A stretch of 64,000 bases of DNA from Desulfosporosinus acididurans (GCF_001029285.1 NZ_LDZY01000003.1:248001-312000), one strand, 5' to 3'. Positions 27,490-37,123 are shown, counted from the stretch's first letter. A program made the numbers and translations. Notes: generated by a model from the letters alone, not told the origin.

Positions 27490-28359
27490 TCATGCCGTAG
27501 CAACGGTTTTCGCAACTCCCAAGAATTTGATCCACAAGACAGCTTCAGTAAAATAGCCAGAGTGTATCTTGTAATCTTCTACCGCTTACTTCAGTTTATA
27601 CTTTCATTGAAGGGATCCAACCAAGTTCACCCACATGCATGTAGCCCTTAATCTTTTAAAGTAGCTGTCTTTGCTCCAAATTCAGTTTATGCTTTGCCTT
27701 ATCCCCTTACGATTTGACGAATACGAGGTTGCCTGATGCTCACGATTCGATCATTTACTTGATCTCTCTTTAAGGTGTATATCAGACATTCAATTTTGTA
27801 AAGGGTGCGAATTTAGTGGGAAGCCTATCGTTATTAAGTTTCTTCCTACATATCCAAGCTTTTTACCTATGGCTTTACGTATGGTATTCGTTAAAGACTT
27901 AGGTTGTTTGGGGACTGAGAAGAATTGTTAAGGAGGCTTTTTACGGTAAGTGCGTGGCTTCTTCTTAAGTCCCAAATCCCCAGGATACAAGCTGTCGATG
28001 ATTGCTGCTGTTTTCTCTAGCTTCATTTGGCAGTGAAGGATCCGTTGGCTAGTATGCATCAGCGGAGTACGCGTTGCATCCAGGATTAATTTCACCTTGT
28101 TTGTTTGCTGATTGCTGTTTAACATATCTTCGGAACCGCCAACTAAAAGAGGCGGCACCCCATGACCTTAAGAATCCTGTTCGTCATTTTCAATGATATA
28201 TCAAGTTTAGCCGGCTGGTTTTCTAATGACTGATTATTTCGTTGATTGTCATCATGGTTTCTTATCTAATCGCTTTCTAAAGTAAACCATGAGTGATGGG
28301 TCGAAGGGAAGTTTATCATCTTGAGCATATTCTAAGCCTATTAACAATCGGAAATAGTT
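27490..28359 (-). pseudogene. Decayed DDE transposase (DUF772-type, IS5/ISNCY-like)
   Basis: Reading the minus strand in all frames recovers transposase pieces in order: LLIGLEYAQDDKLPFDPSLM then VYFRKRLD (about 28359-28260); KVKLILDATRTP and, in another frame, PTDPSLPNEAREN (about 28110-28030); IIDSLYPGDLGLKKKPRTYR; then, past a stop, TIRKAIGKKLGYVGRNL (about 27880); RIVSIRQPRIRQIVRG (about 27740); and GYMHVGELGW and LVDQILGSCENRCYG (about 27500). These match the DPSLMVxFRKRL, DAT-YPTDLxLLNEARE and RIVSISQP-RPIVRGK motifs of this transposase group. Many stops and frameshifts show long decay. No intact ends or target repeats were found. The gap 28360-28602 holds nothing else I can name. Confidence 0.82.
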
Positions 28360-28602
28360 TTTTCTTTGAAAAAAACTATTTCCGGAGCCATGCTCAGAGA
28401 TTTGGCTGTTCTTTTACGTGAACTAAAATGTTGGGCATATGTTTCTTATTTTTTTACATTCCAAGGCTAAAACAAAGTCTTCTATTTATGTTTGACCACT
28501 TCATTGACGATACTTAGTCATACTTTTTAGAACATGGTATTTGCCCCGTTTTTCATTATTGCAATTCCTAAACCTCAGGGCTATTCAGTAAGTCCAAGTG
28601 AG

Positions 28603-28618
28603 TGTTCCACGTGGAACA
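28603..28618. promoter_or_regulatory. parS site 3
   Basis: TGTTCCACGTGGAACA, identical to sites 1 and 2, about 1.3 kb nearer to parB. Confidence 0.92.
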
Positions 28619-28664
28619 ATAAAGCAAACATTAAATAGATTCATACTGCTGTTTAGAATACACA

Positions 28665-28843
28665 GTGAACTCGTTCAACTAAAAGCGAATTACCAGTACT
28701 TCAGATTCAATAATCTCCAGTGAACATTATTATTATTGCCGATCCGTCTTTCCAATAGGAATACTTAGTGGAAAAGAGGGCTCTCCCCCAACTGAAGTTA
28801 ACGAAGGACCTCCCCCCTGACACTTATAGAAGTGGGAGTCTTA
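28665..28843 (+). repeat. Interspersed hairpin repeat, double copy F
   Basis: Two left ends occur in tandem: GTGAACTCGTTCAAC at 28665 and GTGAACATTATT at 28720. The second part carries a distinct middle module (TTGCCGATCCGTCTTTCCAA) shared with copy I at 52.9 kb, then CACTTATAGAAGTGGGAGTCTTA. It looks like one copy inserted into, or recombined with, another. Confidence 0.78.
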
Positions 28844-28872
28844 AAAACAAATGGAAAAATACTTAGAAATTT

Positions 28873-28888
28873 TGTTCCACGTGGAACA
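28873..28888. promoter_or_regulatory. parS site 4
   Basis: TGTTCCACGTGGAACA, identical to the other three and 55 bp beyond the parB stop codon. Confidence 0.92.
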
Positions 28889-28943
28889 GTAAAACTTTAT
28901 TAATCGTATAACTCCCACCTCTTCAAGTGTGGTTCCTATGCCT

Positions 28944-29798
28944 TTACTCCACTTGAATATCCCAAATATCTAAAAGTCTGTTTAATTCTTCTTCTGAGAA
29001 ATATTGAATTTCTATTCTTCCGCGTTTTAGGTTGCCTTTCAGCTGTACTTTGGTTTGAAAGTTGGCTCGAAGACGATCTTCAACATGTCTAAGATCAGCA
29101 GGCTGTCCATAAGTTTTAGGACCGGCTTTAATCTTTTCTGTAGGCTTTAACAGACGATCGATAAGTTCCTCTGTTTCACGAACGGACAATTGCTCTCTTA
29201 CAGTTTTCTCTGCAGCAATAACTTGTAAAGATGTATCCTTAACTCCTAATAAAACTTTAGCATGCCCTAATGACAGTTTTTCAGCTTTTAACATCTCTAA
29301 AATTACATCTGGTAATTGAATAATCCGCAATAAGTTAGCTATGGTCGTTCTAGCTTTACCAACTTTCTGTGCAACTTGATCTTGAGTTAAACCATATTCC
29401 TGAATAAGTCGATGATAAGCCATTCCTTCTTCATAAGGAGATAGGTTAGCCCTTTGAATATTTTCAACAATTGCTCTCTCAGCCATTTCTTGATCAGTAC
29501 ATAATTGAACAATACAGTTAATCTTTGTGATTCCTGCAATTTTTGCGGCTCTTAAACGTCTCTCACCAGCGATTATGATATAACGTTCACCAACAGGCCT
29601 CACTAAAATAGGTTGAAGTAAGCCATGTTCACGGATTGAATCAGCTAACTCATTGAGAGCATTCTGCTCAAAATCCCGTCGAGGTTGTTCAGGATTTGGT
29701 TCGATTTCTGAAATGGGGATTTCCTTAATTACAGGATTTTCATCCATCTCGTCAGATAGAAGTGCTTGAAGGCCACGACCTAAACCCTTTTTAGACAC
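28944..29798 (-). CDS. parB: Chromosome partitioning protein ParB (Spo0J)
   Basis: 284 residues. The N-terminal CTPase domain shows IEPNPEQPRRDF near residue 31 and the arginine-rich IAGERRLRAAK near 78. The central helix-turn-helix is GLTQDQVAQKVGKARTTIAN near 134, and the C-terminal dimer domain ends RIEIQYFSEEELNRLLDIWD. It loads at parS, spreads as a sliding clamp and stimulates ParA; it also recruits SMC. The start is GTG with AAGGAGG, overlapping the parA stop by 8 bp. Four parS sites lie within 1.7 kb downstream. No Noc paralogue is present beside it. Confidence 0.97.
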   Translation of the reverse strand: MSKKGLGRGLQALLSDEMDENPVIKEIPISEIEPNPEQPRRDFEQNALNELADSIREHGLLQPILVRPVGERYIIIAGERRLRAAKIAGITKINCIVQLCTDQEMAERAIVENIQRANLSPYEEGMAYHRLIQEYGLTQDQVAQKVGKARTTIANLLRIIQLPDVILEMLKAEKLSLGHAKVLLGVKDTSLQVIAAEKTVREQLSVRETEELIDRLLKPTEKIKAGPKTYGQPADLRHVEDRLRANFQTKVQLKGNLKRGRIEIQYFSEEELNRLLDIWDIQVE

Positions 29799-30561
29799 GT
29801 TCTAAGACCTCCTTCGCCAGCTCCCTGTATACTTCTGCTCCTCTCGAGCGACTATCGTAAATATTAATTGATTTGCCATGGCTCGGCGCTTCACTTAGCC
29901 GAACATTACGCGATATTATTGTTCGAAAGGCCTTCTGAGGAAAATACTTTTTCACTTCATCAACAACCTGTATTGCTAGATTTGTTCGCGCATCAAACAT
30001 TGTTAATAAAGCACCTAAAATATTAAGACTAGGGTTAATATGTTTGCGAACTCTTTCTAGAGTATTCATCAGGAGAGTTAACCCCTCCAAAGCGTAATAT
30101 TCACATTGGATAGGAATCAAAACGTCCGTTGCAGCTGCCAAAGCATTAATAGTCAAAAGTCCCAAAGAAGGAGGACAATCAATAAAAATAAAATCGTAAT
30201 TGGCAAGGACATTGTTTAATGAAAGTTTGAGCTTGGTCTCGCGATACTCTTGAGAAACCAACTCGATTTCCGCACCTGCTAAAAGAATTCTAGCCGGCAC
30301 TACCTTTAAGTTTTTCTGATCGCACTTCTGAATCACTTGTTCAATGGTAACATCGTTGATTAGAACATCATAAACACAACGTACTAACTTATTCTTCGCT
30401 ATTCCCAGCCCACTCGTAGCATTCCCCTGTGGGTCTAAGTCGATAAGTAGAACGTTATATCCCAGTTCCGCCAGACAAGCACTCAAATTTATAGCCGTAG
30501 TGGTTTTTGCCACACCGCCTTTTTGATTAGCAATTGCGATCACTTTCGATATCAATAACAT
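29791..30561 (-). CDS. parA: Chromosome partitioning ATPase ParA (Soj)
   Basis: 256 residues, a deviant Walker ATPase: KGGVAKTTTAINL near residue 14, DLDPQGNATSGLG near 42, and FIDCPPSLGLLTINAL near 125. It forms ATP-dependent dimers on DNA that drive origin segregation, and in spore formers it also affects DnaA activity. The start ATG has AAAGGAAG upstream. It is first in parA-parB, with translational coupling to parB. Confidence 0.97.
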   Translation of the reverse strand: MLLISKVIAIANQKGGVAKTTTAINLSACLAELGYNVLLIDLDPQGNATSGLGIAKNKLVRCVYDVLINDVTIEQVIQKCDQKNLKVVPARILLAGAEIELVSQEYRETKLKLSLNNVLANYDFIFIDCPPSLGLLTINALAAATDVLIPIQCEYYALEGLTLLMNTLERVRKHINPSLNILGALLTMFDARTNLAIQVVDEVKKYFPQKAFRTIISRNVRLSEAPSHGKSINIYDSRSRGAEVYRELAKEVLERV

Positions 30562-30634
30562 ACACTTCCTTTTTATCTAACTGCCACTCTGAAGGGTTTA
30601 CATATACTTTAAATACTATCAAACCAATAGTAAT

Positions 30635-30661
30635 AAAAAAAGCGTTTTCGAACGCTTTTTT
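30635..30661 (-). terminator. Intrinsic terminator after the VanW-family gene
   Basis: AAAAAAGCGTT, TTCG, AACGCTTTTTT: a perfect stem with a stable UUCG-type loop and T-tracts both ways. It lies 46 bp past the VanW stop and insulates parA. Confidence 0.92.
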
Positions 30662-30706
30662 TAGAGTTTCAAAAATATTTATTTCCATAATGCAAAGTAA
30701 ATAATA

Positions 30707-32152
30707 TCAAGGCCCAATATTAATAATTTTAGGGAGAGCCTTATAAACACTTTTTTGCAGAGGCTCGGAACTAACCACTTTTCCATCCAACTTAACCGTT
30801 CGTATGGAATTTACGACATATCCCGGTTGACCCTGTTGTTTAACAACCGACTCACCATGTTTTAACGTTTTATCTACAACCCGCTGTTCATCAGGTTGAA
30901 CTACCGATTCAGTTGTATCCGTAATCGCAACTTCCTGGCCAGGTTTAACTTTTCCATAGAGATCAATGGTTAACGTATTTGACGTTGTCCTTGTCCGTAC
31001 TAAAACATAACCTCCGGTATTATTCCTAAATTTAAGGTCTAAGTCAGGATATGCAACGGTTGCATCTTGGCCAAGAGGTGCGTACGTAATAGCAAGATCA
31101 TGATTCGTTCTTTGAACAACAGAAAGATCTGCTAACAAACCAGTATTATATAACGTGCTGGAAACCTGACAGATCCCTCCAGCTAAACCGGGAATAAATT
31201 TACCATTAACAATAATGTAAGCGTCCTTATACCCGCCTGCGACTGTCCTCTCCCCTACAATATTATTGAAGGAAAGAATATCACCAGGTTTAATAACCGC
31301 CATATCAAGAGATTTTGCAGCAAGCTGAACGTTTTCGGTACGTGCAGTCTGAGAAGGATCAAAATGAGTTGTGTAAGAAGCTAAAAGACCGGTAATTTTT
31401 TCTCCCTCGAGTTGTGCGGCAGTAACCTTTGGTTGCTGCTCTTTAAAATTAACTTTAAGCTCTGATACAGGATTTAAGTAATTGATTGCTTTGATTTGGG
31501 ATTTCAAGGCATCAACATCATAAATTAATCCAGTTTGTTCATGTTCTATAAGCATCGTATTTGCGTTAGTAATTTTATAGGTGGCATCAATAGCCGGCTT
31601 ATTATATTGTCCAAATAACTTATCTAAGCTCTCTTGCATTTTTTTATCATCCCACTGCGAAGAGAACTTAAAACTAACCCCTTTGGCAGCATCCATTTTG
31701 GCAACAATTCTATGATATATTGAACCGGTTCTGCTAAGATCATAGGCATCTTTTAAAGCCTTATCGGCTGAAATCGATAGCCCTAAATCTCTTAATTTAA
31801 CGTCATTACTATGCTGACCATCAGTTAGTTTAACCGTTTGATTTAGCAAAAGATCAATTTCCTTGTTAGCAGCGATTTTAGCCTGTGATTGAGTCATATT
31901 ACTAACATTAATTCCAGAAATTTTTACACCGTCAACAATAGTATGCTGATCCCAAGTGTAGTAACCAATGAAGGAACCACAAGCAACAAATAAAAACACA
32001 ACCACCCCAGCAGCTATATAAAAAATCTTTCTTTTAGATGTGCGATTTCTTCTTATCCGGCGGTTTCGAATAGATTTAGATGCATTAGGTAATGTCTCGG
32101 CCGATATCATTTCAGTCTGACTATTAATTCTCTGATCAAGTGACTCGTCCAA
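30707..32152 (-). CDS. VanW-family surface protein with C-terminal G5-like domain
   Basis: About 481 residues. A basic cytosolic N-terminus (RNRRIRRNRTSKRK) is followed by a single membrane helix (FYIAAGVVVFLFVACGSFIG), so the bulk is outside. The extracellular part has two weak peptidoglycan-binding-like repeats (about residues 70-260). The VanW domain follows (DPSQTARTENVQLAAKSLD, then GICQVSSTLYNTGLLADL, about 270-400), then a G5-like module (about 410-460). Its role in the envelope is unknown; the name comes from vancomycin-resistance clusters, but no such cluster is here. The start is TTG at 32150-32152: the AGGAGG lies inside the first codons of the longer frame that begins at ATG 32167. 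Confidence 0.9.
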   Translation of the reverse strand: MDESLDQRINSQTEMISAETLPNASKSIRNRRIRRNRTSKRKIFYIAAGVVVFLFVACGSFIGYYTWDQHTIVDGVKISGINVSNMTQSQAKIAANKEIDLLLNQTVKLTDGQHSNDVKLRDLGLSISADKALKDAYDLSRTGSIYHRIVAKMDAAKGVSFKFSSQWDDKKMQESLDKLFGQYNKPAIDATYKITNANTMLIEHEQTGLIYDVDALKSQIKAINYLNPVSELKVNFKEQQPKVTAAQLEGEKITGLLASYTTHFDPSQTARTENVQLAAKSLDMAVIKPGDILSFNNIVGERTVAGGYKDAYIIVNGKFIPGLAGGICQVSSTLYNTGLLADLSVVQRTNHDLAITYAPLGQDATVAYPDLDLKFRNNTGGYVLVRTRTTSNTLTIDLYGKVKPGQEVAITDTTESVVQPDEQRVVDKTLKHGESVVKQQGQPGYVVNSIRTVKLDGKVVSSEPLQKSVYKALPKIINIGP

Positions 32153-32309
32153 ATCGCACCTCCTCATTGTTAACTAAAACGATATTAATCTTATTTATTC
32201 GACGTTAAAATCATATTCCCTTCATTAACGTTAAAAAGAGCTTTACCATATATTGTAGTAAAGCATGGGGATTGAGCTTTGATTCTCGTCAAATATATAA
32301 TTTTCCGAT

Positions 32310-33029
32310 TTAATGAATTGGCGACTTTGCAGGTATACCTGCCTTACGTGGAAATCTTGAAGGTGTTTCCTTACCCTTTTTTATGACAATAATAGCTCGA
32401 TGTTCCGCAGTTTCACCAAAATTATAGGTTTTAACGCATTCTACATTTCCGCCTAAAACATTCAAAGCAGCTTGGGATTCTTTAAGCTCTTCTTGAGCCT
32501 GTAATCCTTTGAGAGAAATAAATAGCCCATTTTTCTTTAATATAGGAAGGGAGTACTCCAGCAGGATTGGAAGACGGGCCACTGCTCGAGAGCTAACGCA
32601 ATCAAATGTACCTCGATACTGCACATTTCGACCAAAGTCCTCTGCACGAGCATGTACTGTTCTTGTGGTCTTTAACTTCAATTTTGAAATAACAACATCA
32701 AGGAAATCTAAACGTTTTTTCAATGAATCAACTAAGATCACATCCAATTCAGGCCGCAAAATTTTAATTGGTAGGCCTGGAAAACCCGCCCCTGTGCCTA
32801 TGTCCGCTAATTTATTTCCTTTTAGATATTTTTCAATTGCCATAGAATCAATAAAGTGCTTTAGGATAATATCTAAAGGTTCAATAATTCTTGTCAAATT
32901 TAACTTCTGATTCCATTCAAGTAAAAGATCTCCATATACACAAAATTGGTTAACCTGTTCGTCCGATAATTTATAACCTAAATTTAATAACGTCAGATCT
33001 TTAATTTGTGAAGCAAACACATTAAACAT
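32310..33029 (-). CDS. rsmG: 16S rRNA m7G527 methyltransferase RsmG
   Basis: 239 residues. The SAM-binding motif is LADIGTGAGFPGLPIKI near residues 74-90, and VSSRAVARLPILLEY sits near 145. It methylates G527 of 16S rRNA; loss gives low-level streptomycin resistance in other bacteria. The start ATG has GAGGGAGAAAA upstream. It follows mnmG by 3 bp, forming the usual mnmE-mnmG-rsmG operon. The C-terminal tail is about 15 residues longer than Bacillus RsmG and is rich in Pro, Arg and Lys. Confidence 0.97.
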   Translation of the reverse strand: MFNVFASQIKDLTLLNLGYKLSDEQVNQFCVYGDLLLEWNQKLNLTRIIEPLDIILKHFIDSMAIEKYLKGNKLADIGTGAGFPGLPIKILRPELDVILVDSLKKRLDFLDVVISKLKLKTTRTVHARAEDFGRNVQYRGTFDCVSSRAVARLPILLEYSLPILKKNGLFISLKGLQAQEELKESQAALNVLGGNVECVKTYNFGETAEHRAIIVIKKGKETPSRFPRKAGIPAKSPIH

Positions 33030-33032
33030 TAC

Positions 33033-34934
33033 TTATTTTCTCCCTCGATGCCGTTGTTCTAGGAAAACAAGTAAAACCGAAATATCAGCCGGAGTAACAC
33101 CCGTAATTCGAGAAGCTTGACCCACATTAAGAGGCCGCACTTCCATTAGACGTTGTCTGCCTTCGGTAGATAAACCTTTTAACTCACCATAGTTAAAATC
33201 ATCTGCTAATATTCTATCTTCCATCTTGGCAAACTTTTCAATATCAGTCCATTGTTTATCAATGTAACCAGCATATTTTGTTTCTATAACTGCTTCTTCT
33301 AACACTTCTTGGGAATAACGCTTTAATTCAGGAATTAATTCAAGCATATGATTTAAAGTAATTTCAGGTCTGCGAATTAAATCAGAAGCATTAATTCCTC
33401 CACGCAGCGGAGTAGAATTTACTTCATCCATTATCTTTTTCAATTCCTGATTGGAGGGAGAAAAAACCGTTGACTTCCAAAGATTTTTTATTTCATAAAA
33501 ATCCTGTTTTTTATGTTGAAATCGTAACCAGCGCTCATCATCAACTAAACCGATAAGACGCCCTTTTTCAGTAAGTCGGAGATCGGCATTATCCTGTCTC
33601 AGAACTAATCGATACTCAGCCCTAGATGTTAATAACCGATAGGGTTCCTTGACACCTTTGGTAACTAAATCATCAATCATAACACCTAAATATCCATCAG
33701 ATCGACGCAGCACAAAAGGTTCTCGCTCCAAGCATCGTAAAGCTGCATTAATGCCGGCCATTAACCCCTGAGCAGCAGCTTCTTCATATCCTGAGGTGCC
33801 ATTTAACTGACCAGCAGTAAATAAACCAGACAACTGACGAACCTCAAGACTTAAAGACAACTGGTGGGGATAAACATAATCATATTCTATAGCATAACCA
33901 GGTCGCATCATTTTTACATGATCTAAACCAGGAATACTTTGGAGAATTTCAGTCTGTACTTCTTCAGGCATACTGGTCGATAAACCGGCAACGTAAAGTT
34001 CATCGGTATTCCATCCTTCAGGTTCGAGAAAAATTTGATGAGCATCACGTTCAGCAAAACGAACAACTTTATCTTCGATCGAAGGACAATACCTTGGACC
34101 AACTCCCTCAATTTTTCCTGAATAAAGAGGTGCACGATAAAGATTATCACGAATAATTTCATGAGTTTTGGATGAAGTATAGCCAAGCCAACAGGGAACT
34201 TGTTGGGAAGGGTCCTTATGCCAAAAAATACTCTCTGTGGAAAGAAATGAAAAAGTCCATAAAGAGTCATCTCCAGGTTGGAGTTTAAGCTGAGAATAGT
34301 CAACGGAATGGCGATGAATCCTTGGCGGAGTTCCGGTTTTGAATCTTCCTAATTCTATACCAATCTCCTTCAGAGATTGAGAGAGAGACATTGCGGGCAT
34401 TTGTCCATTTGGTCCGCCCTCGTACATAGAATCACCAATGATTATTCGTCCACGTAGATATGTGCCGCTCGTTAAGACAATATTATTAGATTCGAAGCGA
34501 GCGCCGGTCCTGGTCACAACACCTGTCACTTGATATTGATCGATAACCAATCGTTCCGCTAAACCCTGAATAACTGTCAAATTAGGCTGATTAAACAAGA
34601 CTGCGCGCATCCGATTTTGATACGCTTGTTTATCCGATTGAACTCTTAAGGCATAAACAGCCGGGCCCTTACCGGTATTTAACATCTTAACTTGTAAGGA
34701 TGTTTCATCTGCATTTATACCCATCTGCCCTCCAAGAGCATCAATTTCACGAACTAAATGCCCTTTCGCGGGCCCGCCAATTGAAGGATTACAAGGCATA
34801 TGGGCAATCGTATCAAGGTTTAAAGTAATTAACAAGGTCTCACAGCCAAGCCTTGCGGCAGCTAAAGCTGCTTCACATCCTGCATGCCCGGCTCCAACAA
34901 CAATAACATCATAATTACCAGCGAAGTATTCCAA
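33033..34934 (-). CDS. mnmG: tRNA uridine-34 modification enzyme MnmG (GidA)
   Basis: 633 residues, with MnmE installing the cmnm5 group at U34 of tRNAs. The FAD-binding motif is [20 protein letters not shown] near the N-terminus, with [29 protein letters not shown] and [18 protein letters not shown] further on, and a helical C-terminal domain. I place the start at TTG 34932-34934, giving [10 protein letters not shown], which aligns with the Bacillus start MGYEAGQYDV and has AGTAGGT upstream. The ATG 24 bases earlier overlaps mnmE and lacks a ribosome site. Confidence 0.95.
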   Translation of the reverse strand: MEYFAGNYDVIVVGAGHAGCEAALAAARLGCETLLITLNLDTIAHMPCNPSIGGPAKGHLVREIDALGGQMGINADETSLQVKMLNTGKGPAVYALRVQSDKQAYQNRMRAVLFNQPNLTVIQGLAERLVIDQYQVTGVVTRTGARFESNNIVLTSGTYLRGRIIIGDSMYEGGPNGQMPAMSLSQSLKEIGIELGRFKTGTPPRIHRHSVDYSQLKLQPGDDSLWTFSFLSTESIFWHKDPSQQVPCWLGYTSSKTHEIIRDNLYRAPLYSGKIEGVGPRYCPSIEDKVVRFAERDAHQIFLEPEGWNTDELYVAGLSTSMPEEVQTEILQSIPGLDHVKMMRPGYAIEYDYVYPHQLSLSLEVRQLSGLFTAGQLNGTSGYEEAAAQGLMAGINAALRCLEREPFVLRRSDGYLGVMIDDLVTKGVKEPYRLLTSRAEYRLVLRQDNADLRLTEKGRLIGLVDDERWLRFQHKKQDFYEIKNLWKSTVFSPSNQELKKIMDEVNSTPLRGGINASDLIRRPEITLNHMLELIPELKRYSQEVLEEAVIETKYAGYIDKQWTDIEKFAKMEDRILADDFNYGELKGLSTEGRQRLMEVRPLNVGQASRITGVTPADISVLLVFLEQRHRGRK

Positions 34935-34942
34935 AACTAAAC

Positions 34943-36301
34943 CTACTTTCCAATGCAAAATCGTGAAAAAATATCATCTAGCAAAGAATCTTGAACATGA
35001 TGTCCAGTCAGCTCAGAAATGTATTGAAGTGCTTGACGTATATCTATAGAAAGGATATCCCATGGCATAGTTGAATTAAAGCTAATCTTAGCCTGTTGAA
35101 GAGCAGCATAACAATGTTCTAAAGAAGAGATTTGACGAGTATTAGAGAGCAGAGGATCAGCTGAATTAATTATCTCCCCTTGGTAAACTCTTCTTTTTAT
35201 CTCCTTCTCTAACTCATCAAAGCCTTGGTGTAAAAGAACCGAAAAAGAAATCCAGTGATCAATATTAGGTATATCAATTTTTTCATTCTCTAGTAAATCA
35301 ATTTTATTGACTAAAACAATTATTTTATCAGAATATGTCTTTAAAATATATAATTCATCCTCAGATAGTTGAACATTAGCTTCAATGACTAGAATAATAA
35401 GATCGGCATTTTTTAAGGCATTCCATGTTCTTTCAATTCCTAAACGTTCTACAATATCCTGACTTTCCCAAATTCCAGCAGTGTCTACCAGTTGGAGAAG
35501 AATTCCTCCCACGCTGACATATTCCCTAATCTCATCTCGTGTCGTACCTGGAATGTCAGTTACTATAGCACGGTCTTCTTTTAATAAAGCATTTAATAAA
35601 CTTGATTTGCCAACATTGGGTCGTCCAACGATAACAGTAAGAAGTCCTTCACGTAAAATTTTTCCAGTCTTACTTCCTTCTAATAAATCCCTCGCTATTG
35701 CCAGAGCTTCTTCCAATCGGTTCGCTAATGATTCTCGATCTAAAGTTTCAACATCATCCTCTGGAAAATCAATACTCGCTTCAATAAAGGCTAAAGTTTC
35801 CAATATTTTTTCTCTAAGATCCATTATTATTTTTGTTAATCCACCGCTAAGTTGTGATAAAGCCAAATTAGCAGAAGTCTCAGTCTTAGATGTAATTAAG
35901 TCAATAATCGCCTCCGCCTGTATTAAATCTAATTTACCATTTAAAAAAGCTCTTTTAGAAAACTCGCCCGGTTCAGCAGGGTGAGCACCATAGCGAAGAC
36001 AGGTATGGAGAATTCTCTGCGCAACAAAAGGTCCGCCATGACAATTGATCTCATAAACATCTTCTCCTGTAAAAGAGTTAGGAGCAGACATCCTGCCAAT
36101 CAGAACCTCATCAAGGACACGATCCTCATCTTGGAAAACACCAAGAGTAAGTGTGAAATTATCCTGACGTAACCATCGTTCTCTTGATCTAGGTATAAAA
36201 CATTCATCAATAATTCGTCTTGCCTCTGGACCACTTAACCTAACTATATGGATACTTGCTTCTCCCATAGCAGTAGCCAAAGCAACAATTGTATCTTCCA
36301 C
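34943..36301 (-). CDS. mnmE: tRNA modification GTPase MnmE (TrmE)
   Basis: 452 residues. The N-terminal formyl-THF-binding domain starts EDTIVALATAMGEASIHIVR. The G domain has GRPNVGKSSLLNALL near 226, DTAGIWES near 272 and NKIDLLE near 336. The C-terminus is FCIGK, matching the C-x-G-K tail that holds the catalytic cysteine. It works with MnmG on tRNA wobble uridine. The start is GTG with TTTGGAGATG; the stop lies 8 bp before the mnmG start. Confidence 0.98.
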   Translation of the reverse strand: MEDTIVALATAMGEASIHIVRLSGPEARRIIDECFIPRSRERWLRQDNFTLTLGVFQDEDRVLDEVLIGRMSAPNSFTGEDVYEINCHGGPFVAQRILHTCLRYGAHPAEPGEFSKRAFLNGKLDLIQAEAIIDLITSKTETSANLALSQLSGGLTKIIMDLREKILETLAFIEASIDFPEDDVETLDRESLANRLEEALAIARDLLEGSKTGKILREGLLTVIVGRPNVGKSSLLNALLKEDRAIVTDIPGTTRDEIREYVSVGGILLQLVDTAGIWESQDIVERLGIERTWNALKNADLIILVIEANVQLSEDELYILKTYSDKIIVLVNKIDLLENEKIDIPNIDHWISFSVLLHQGFDELEKEIKRRVYQGEIINSADPLLSNTRQISSLEHCYAALQQAKISFNSTMPWDILSIDIRQALQYISELTGHHVQDSLLDDIFSRFCIGK

Positions 36302-36323
36302 TTAATCATCTCCAAAGCAACTA

Positions 36324-36397
36324 TTTATCCAATCGTAAAACTCCCACTTCTATAAGTGCTGCTTCGATGGAGGTAGAGTCCCCCACCGAAGTCTGGA
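36324..36397 (-). repeat. Interspersed hairpin repeat, copy G (reverse orientation)
   Basis: Reading leftwards: CATCCAGACTTCGGTGGGGG, then AGAAGTGGGAG and the right end TTACGATTGGATAAA. The left end GTGAAC is absent or degraded. It fills the gap between jag and mnmE before the jag terminator. Confidence 0.75.
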
Positions 36398-36407
36398 TGT
36401 ATCTAAT

Positions 36408-36433
36408 ATAAAAAAGAGGGGTTATTCCCCCTC
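36408..36433 (-). terminator. Intrinsic terminator of the rpmH-jag transcript
   Basis: Read leftwards: GAGGGG, GAATAA, CCCCTC, then TTTTTTAT. It lies 64 bp past the jag stop and separates it from mnmE. Confidence 0.85.
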
Positions 36434-36496
36434 AACTCAACTAATATCTTGCTTCACATTTCATTAAGTTTAAGGCAGTTAAAAAGTAATACCCTT

Positions 36497-37123
36497 TTAA
36501 CCTCTTTTTAGAGCAATTACAACACGACGATTAGGATCATCACCTTCACTAAACGTAGAAATCCTACTGTCATCTTGTAAAGAAGTATGAATAATTCTGC
36601 GTTCATGAGGATTCATAGGTTCCAAAACGATTCTAACACCTGTTCTTTTCACTTTATCAGACAATCGTTTAGCTAAGCGAATAAGAGTTTCTTCACGACG
36701 AGACCGATATCCTTCCACATCAACAATAATGCGAACACGATCAGATAATTTTTTAGATACTGCTAAATTGGTTAAATATTGCAAAGCATCAAGGGTATCC
36801 CCTCGACGTCCAATTAAAATTCCCAGTTCGGGTCCAGTAATATTAACATGACAATTTTCAGAATTCCTAGTTACCTGAGTTTCTGCCTTGACTCCCATAG
36901 CTTGACAAATATTTTGAATAAATCCAGTTGCCAGAAGTCCTGGATCATCTTCATAAGTAACTCTAACTTTTGCAAGTTTTGTACCAAAAAGACCAAATAA
37001 TCCTTTTTTCGTAGGTTCCTCAAGGATTTCAACCTGAACATATTTTCTGTCAACAGCTAATTCTTGAACCCCCGTGGCGATCGCTTCTTCAACCGTTTTG
37101 CCGGTTTTCTCTACAACTCTCAT
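36497..37123 (-). CDS. jag: RNA-binding protein Jag (KhpB)
   Basis: 208 residues with three domains. The Jag-N domain opens MRVVEKTGKTVEEAIATGVQ with KKGLFGLFGTKLAKV at about 40-55. The KH domain contains LGILIGRRGDTLDALQYLTN near 108, and the R3H domain contains PMNPHERRIIHTSLQ near 170. It binds RNA, with roles in cell division and envelope control. The start ATG has GAGGAGG. It follows yidC, the classic spoIIIJ-jag pair. Confidence 0.95.
   Translation of the reverse strand: MRVVEKTGKTVEEAIATGVQELAVDRKYVQVEILEEPTKKGLFGLFGTKLAKVRVTYEDDPGLLATGFIQNICQAMGVKAETQVTRNSENCHVNITGPELGILIGRRGDTLDALQYLTNLAVSKKLSDRVRIIVDVEGYRSRREETLIRLAKRLSDKVKRTGVRIVLEPMNPHERRIIHTSLQDDSRISTFSEGDDPNRRVVIALKRG

Noticed and set aside
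27928-28158. 76-residue open frame as a small gene
   Set aside because: Its residues (DATRTP, IIDSLYPGDLGLKKKPRTYR) belong to a transposase whose other parts lie in different frames up- and downstream. It is a fragment of a pseudogene.
30707-32152. Vancomycin-resistance gene
   Set aside because: VanW-domain proteins are widespread surface proteins. No vanR/S/H/A/X-type neighbours are present.
35481-35984. 167-residue open frame on the plus strand inside mnmE
   Set aside because: It is antisense to the conserved GTPase domain and is Ser/Leu-rich low-complexity translation. A shadow.
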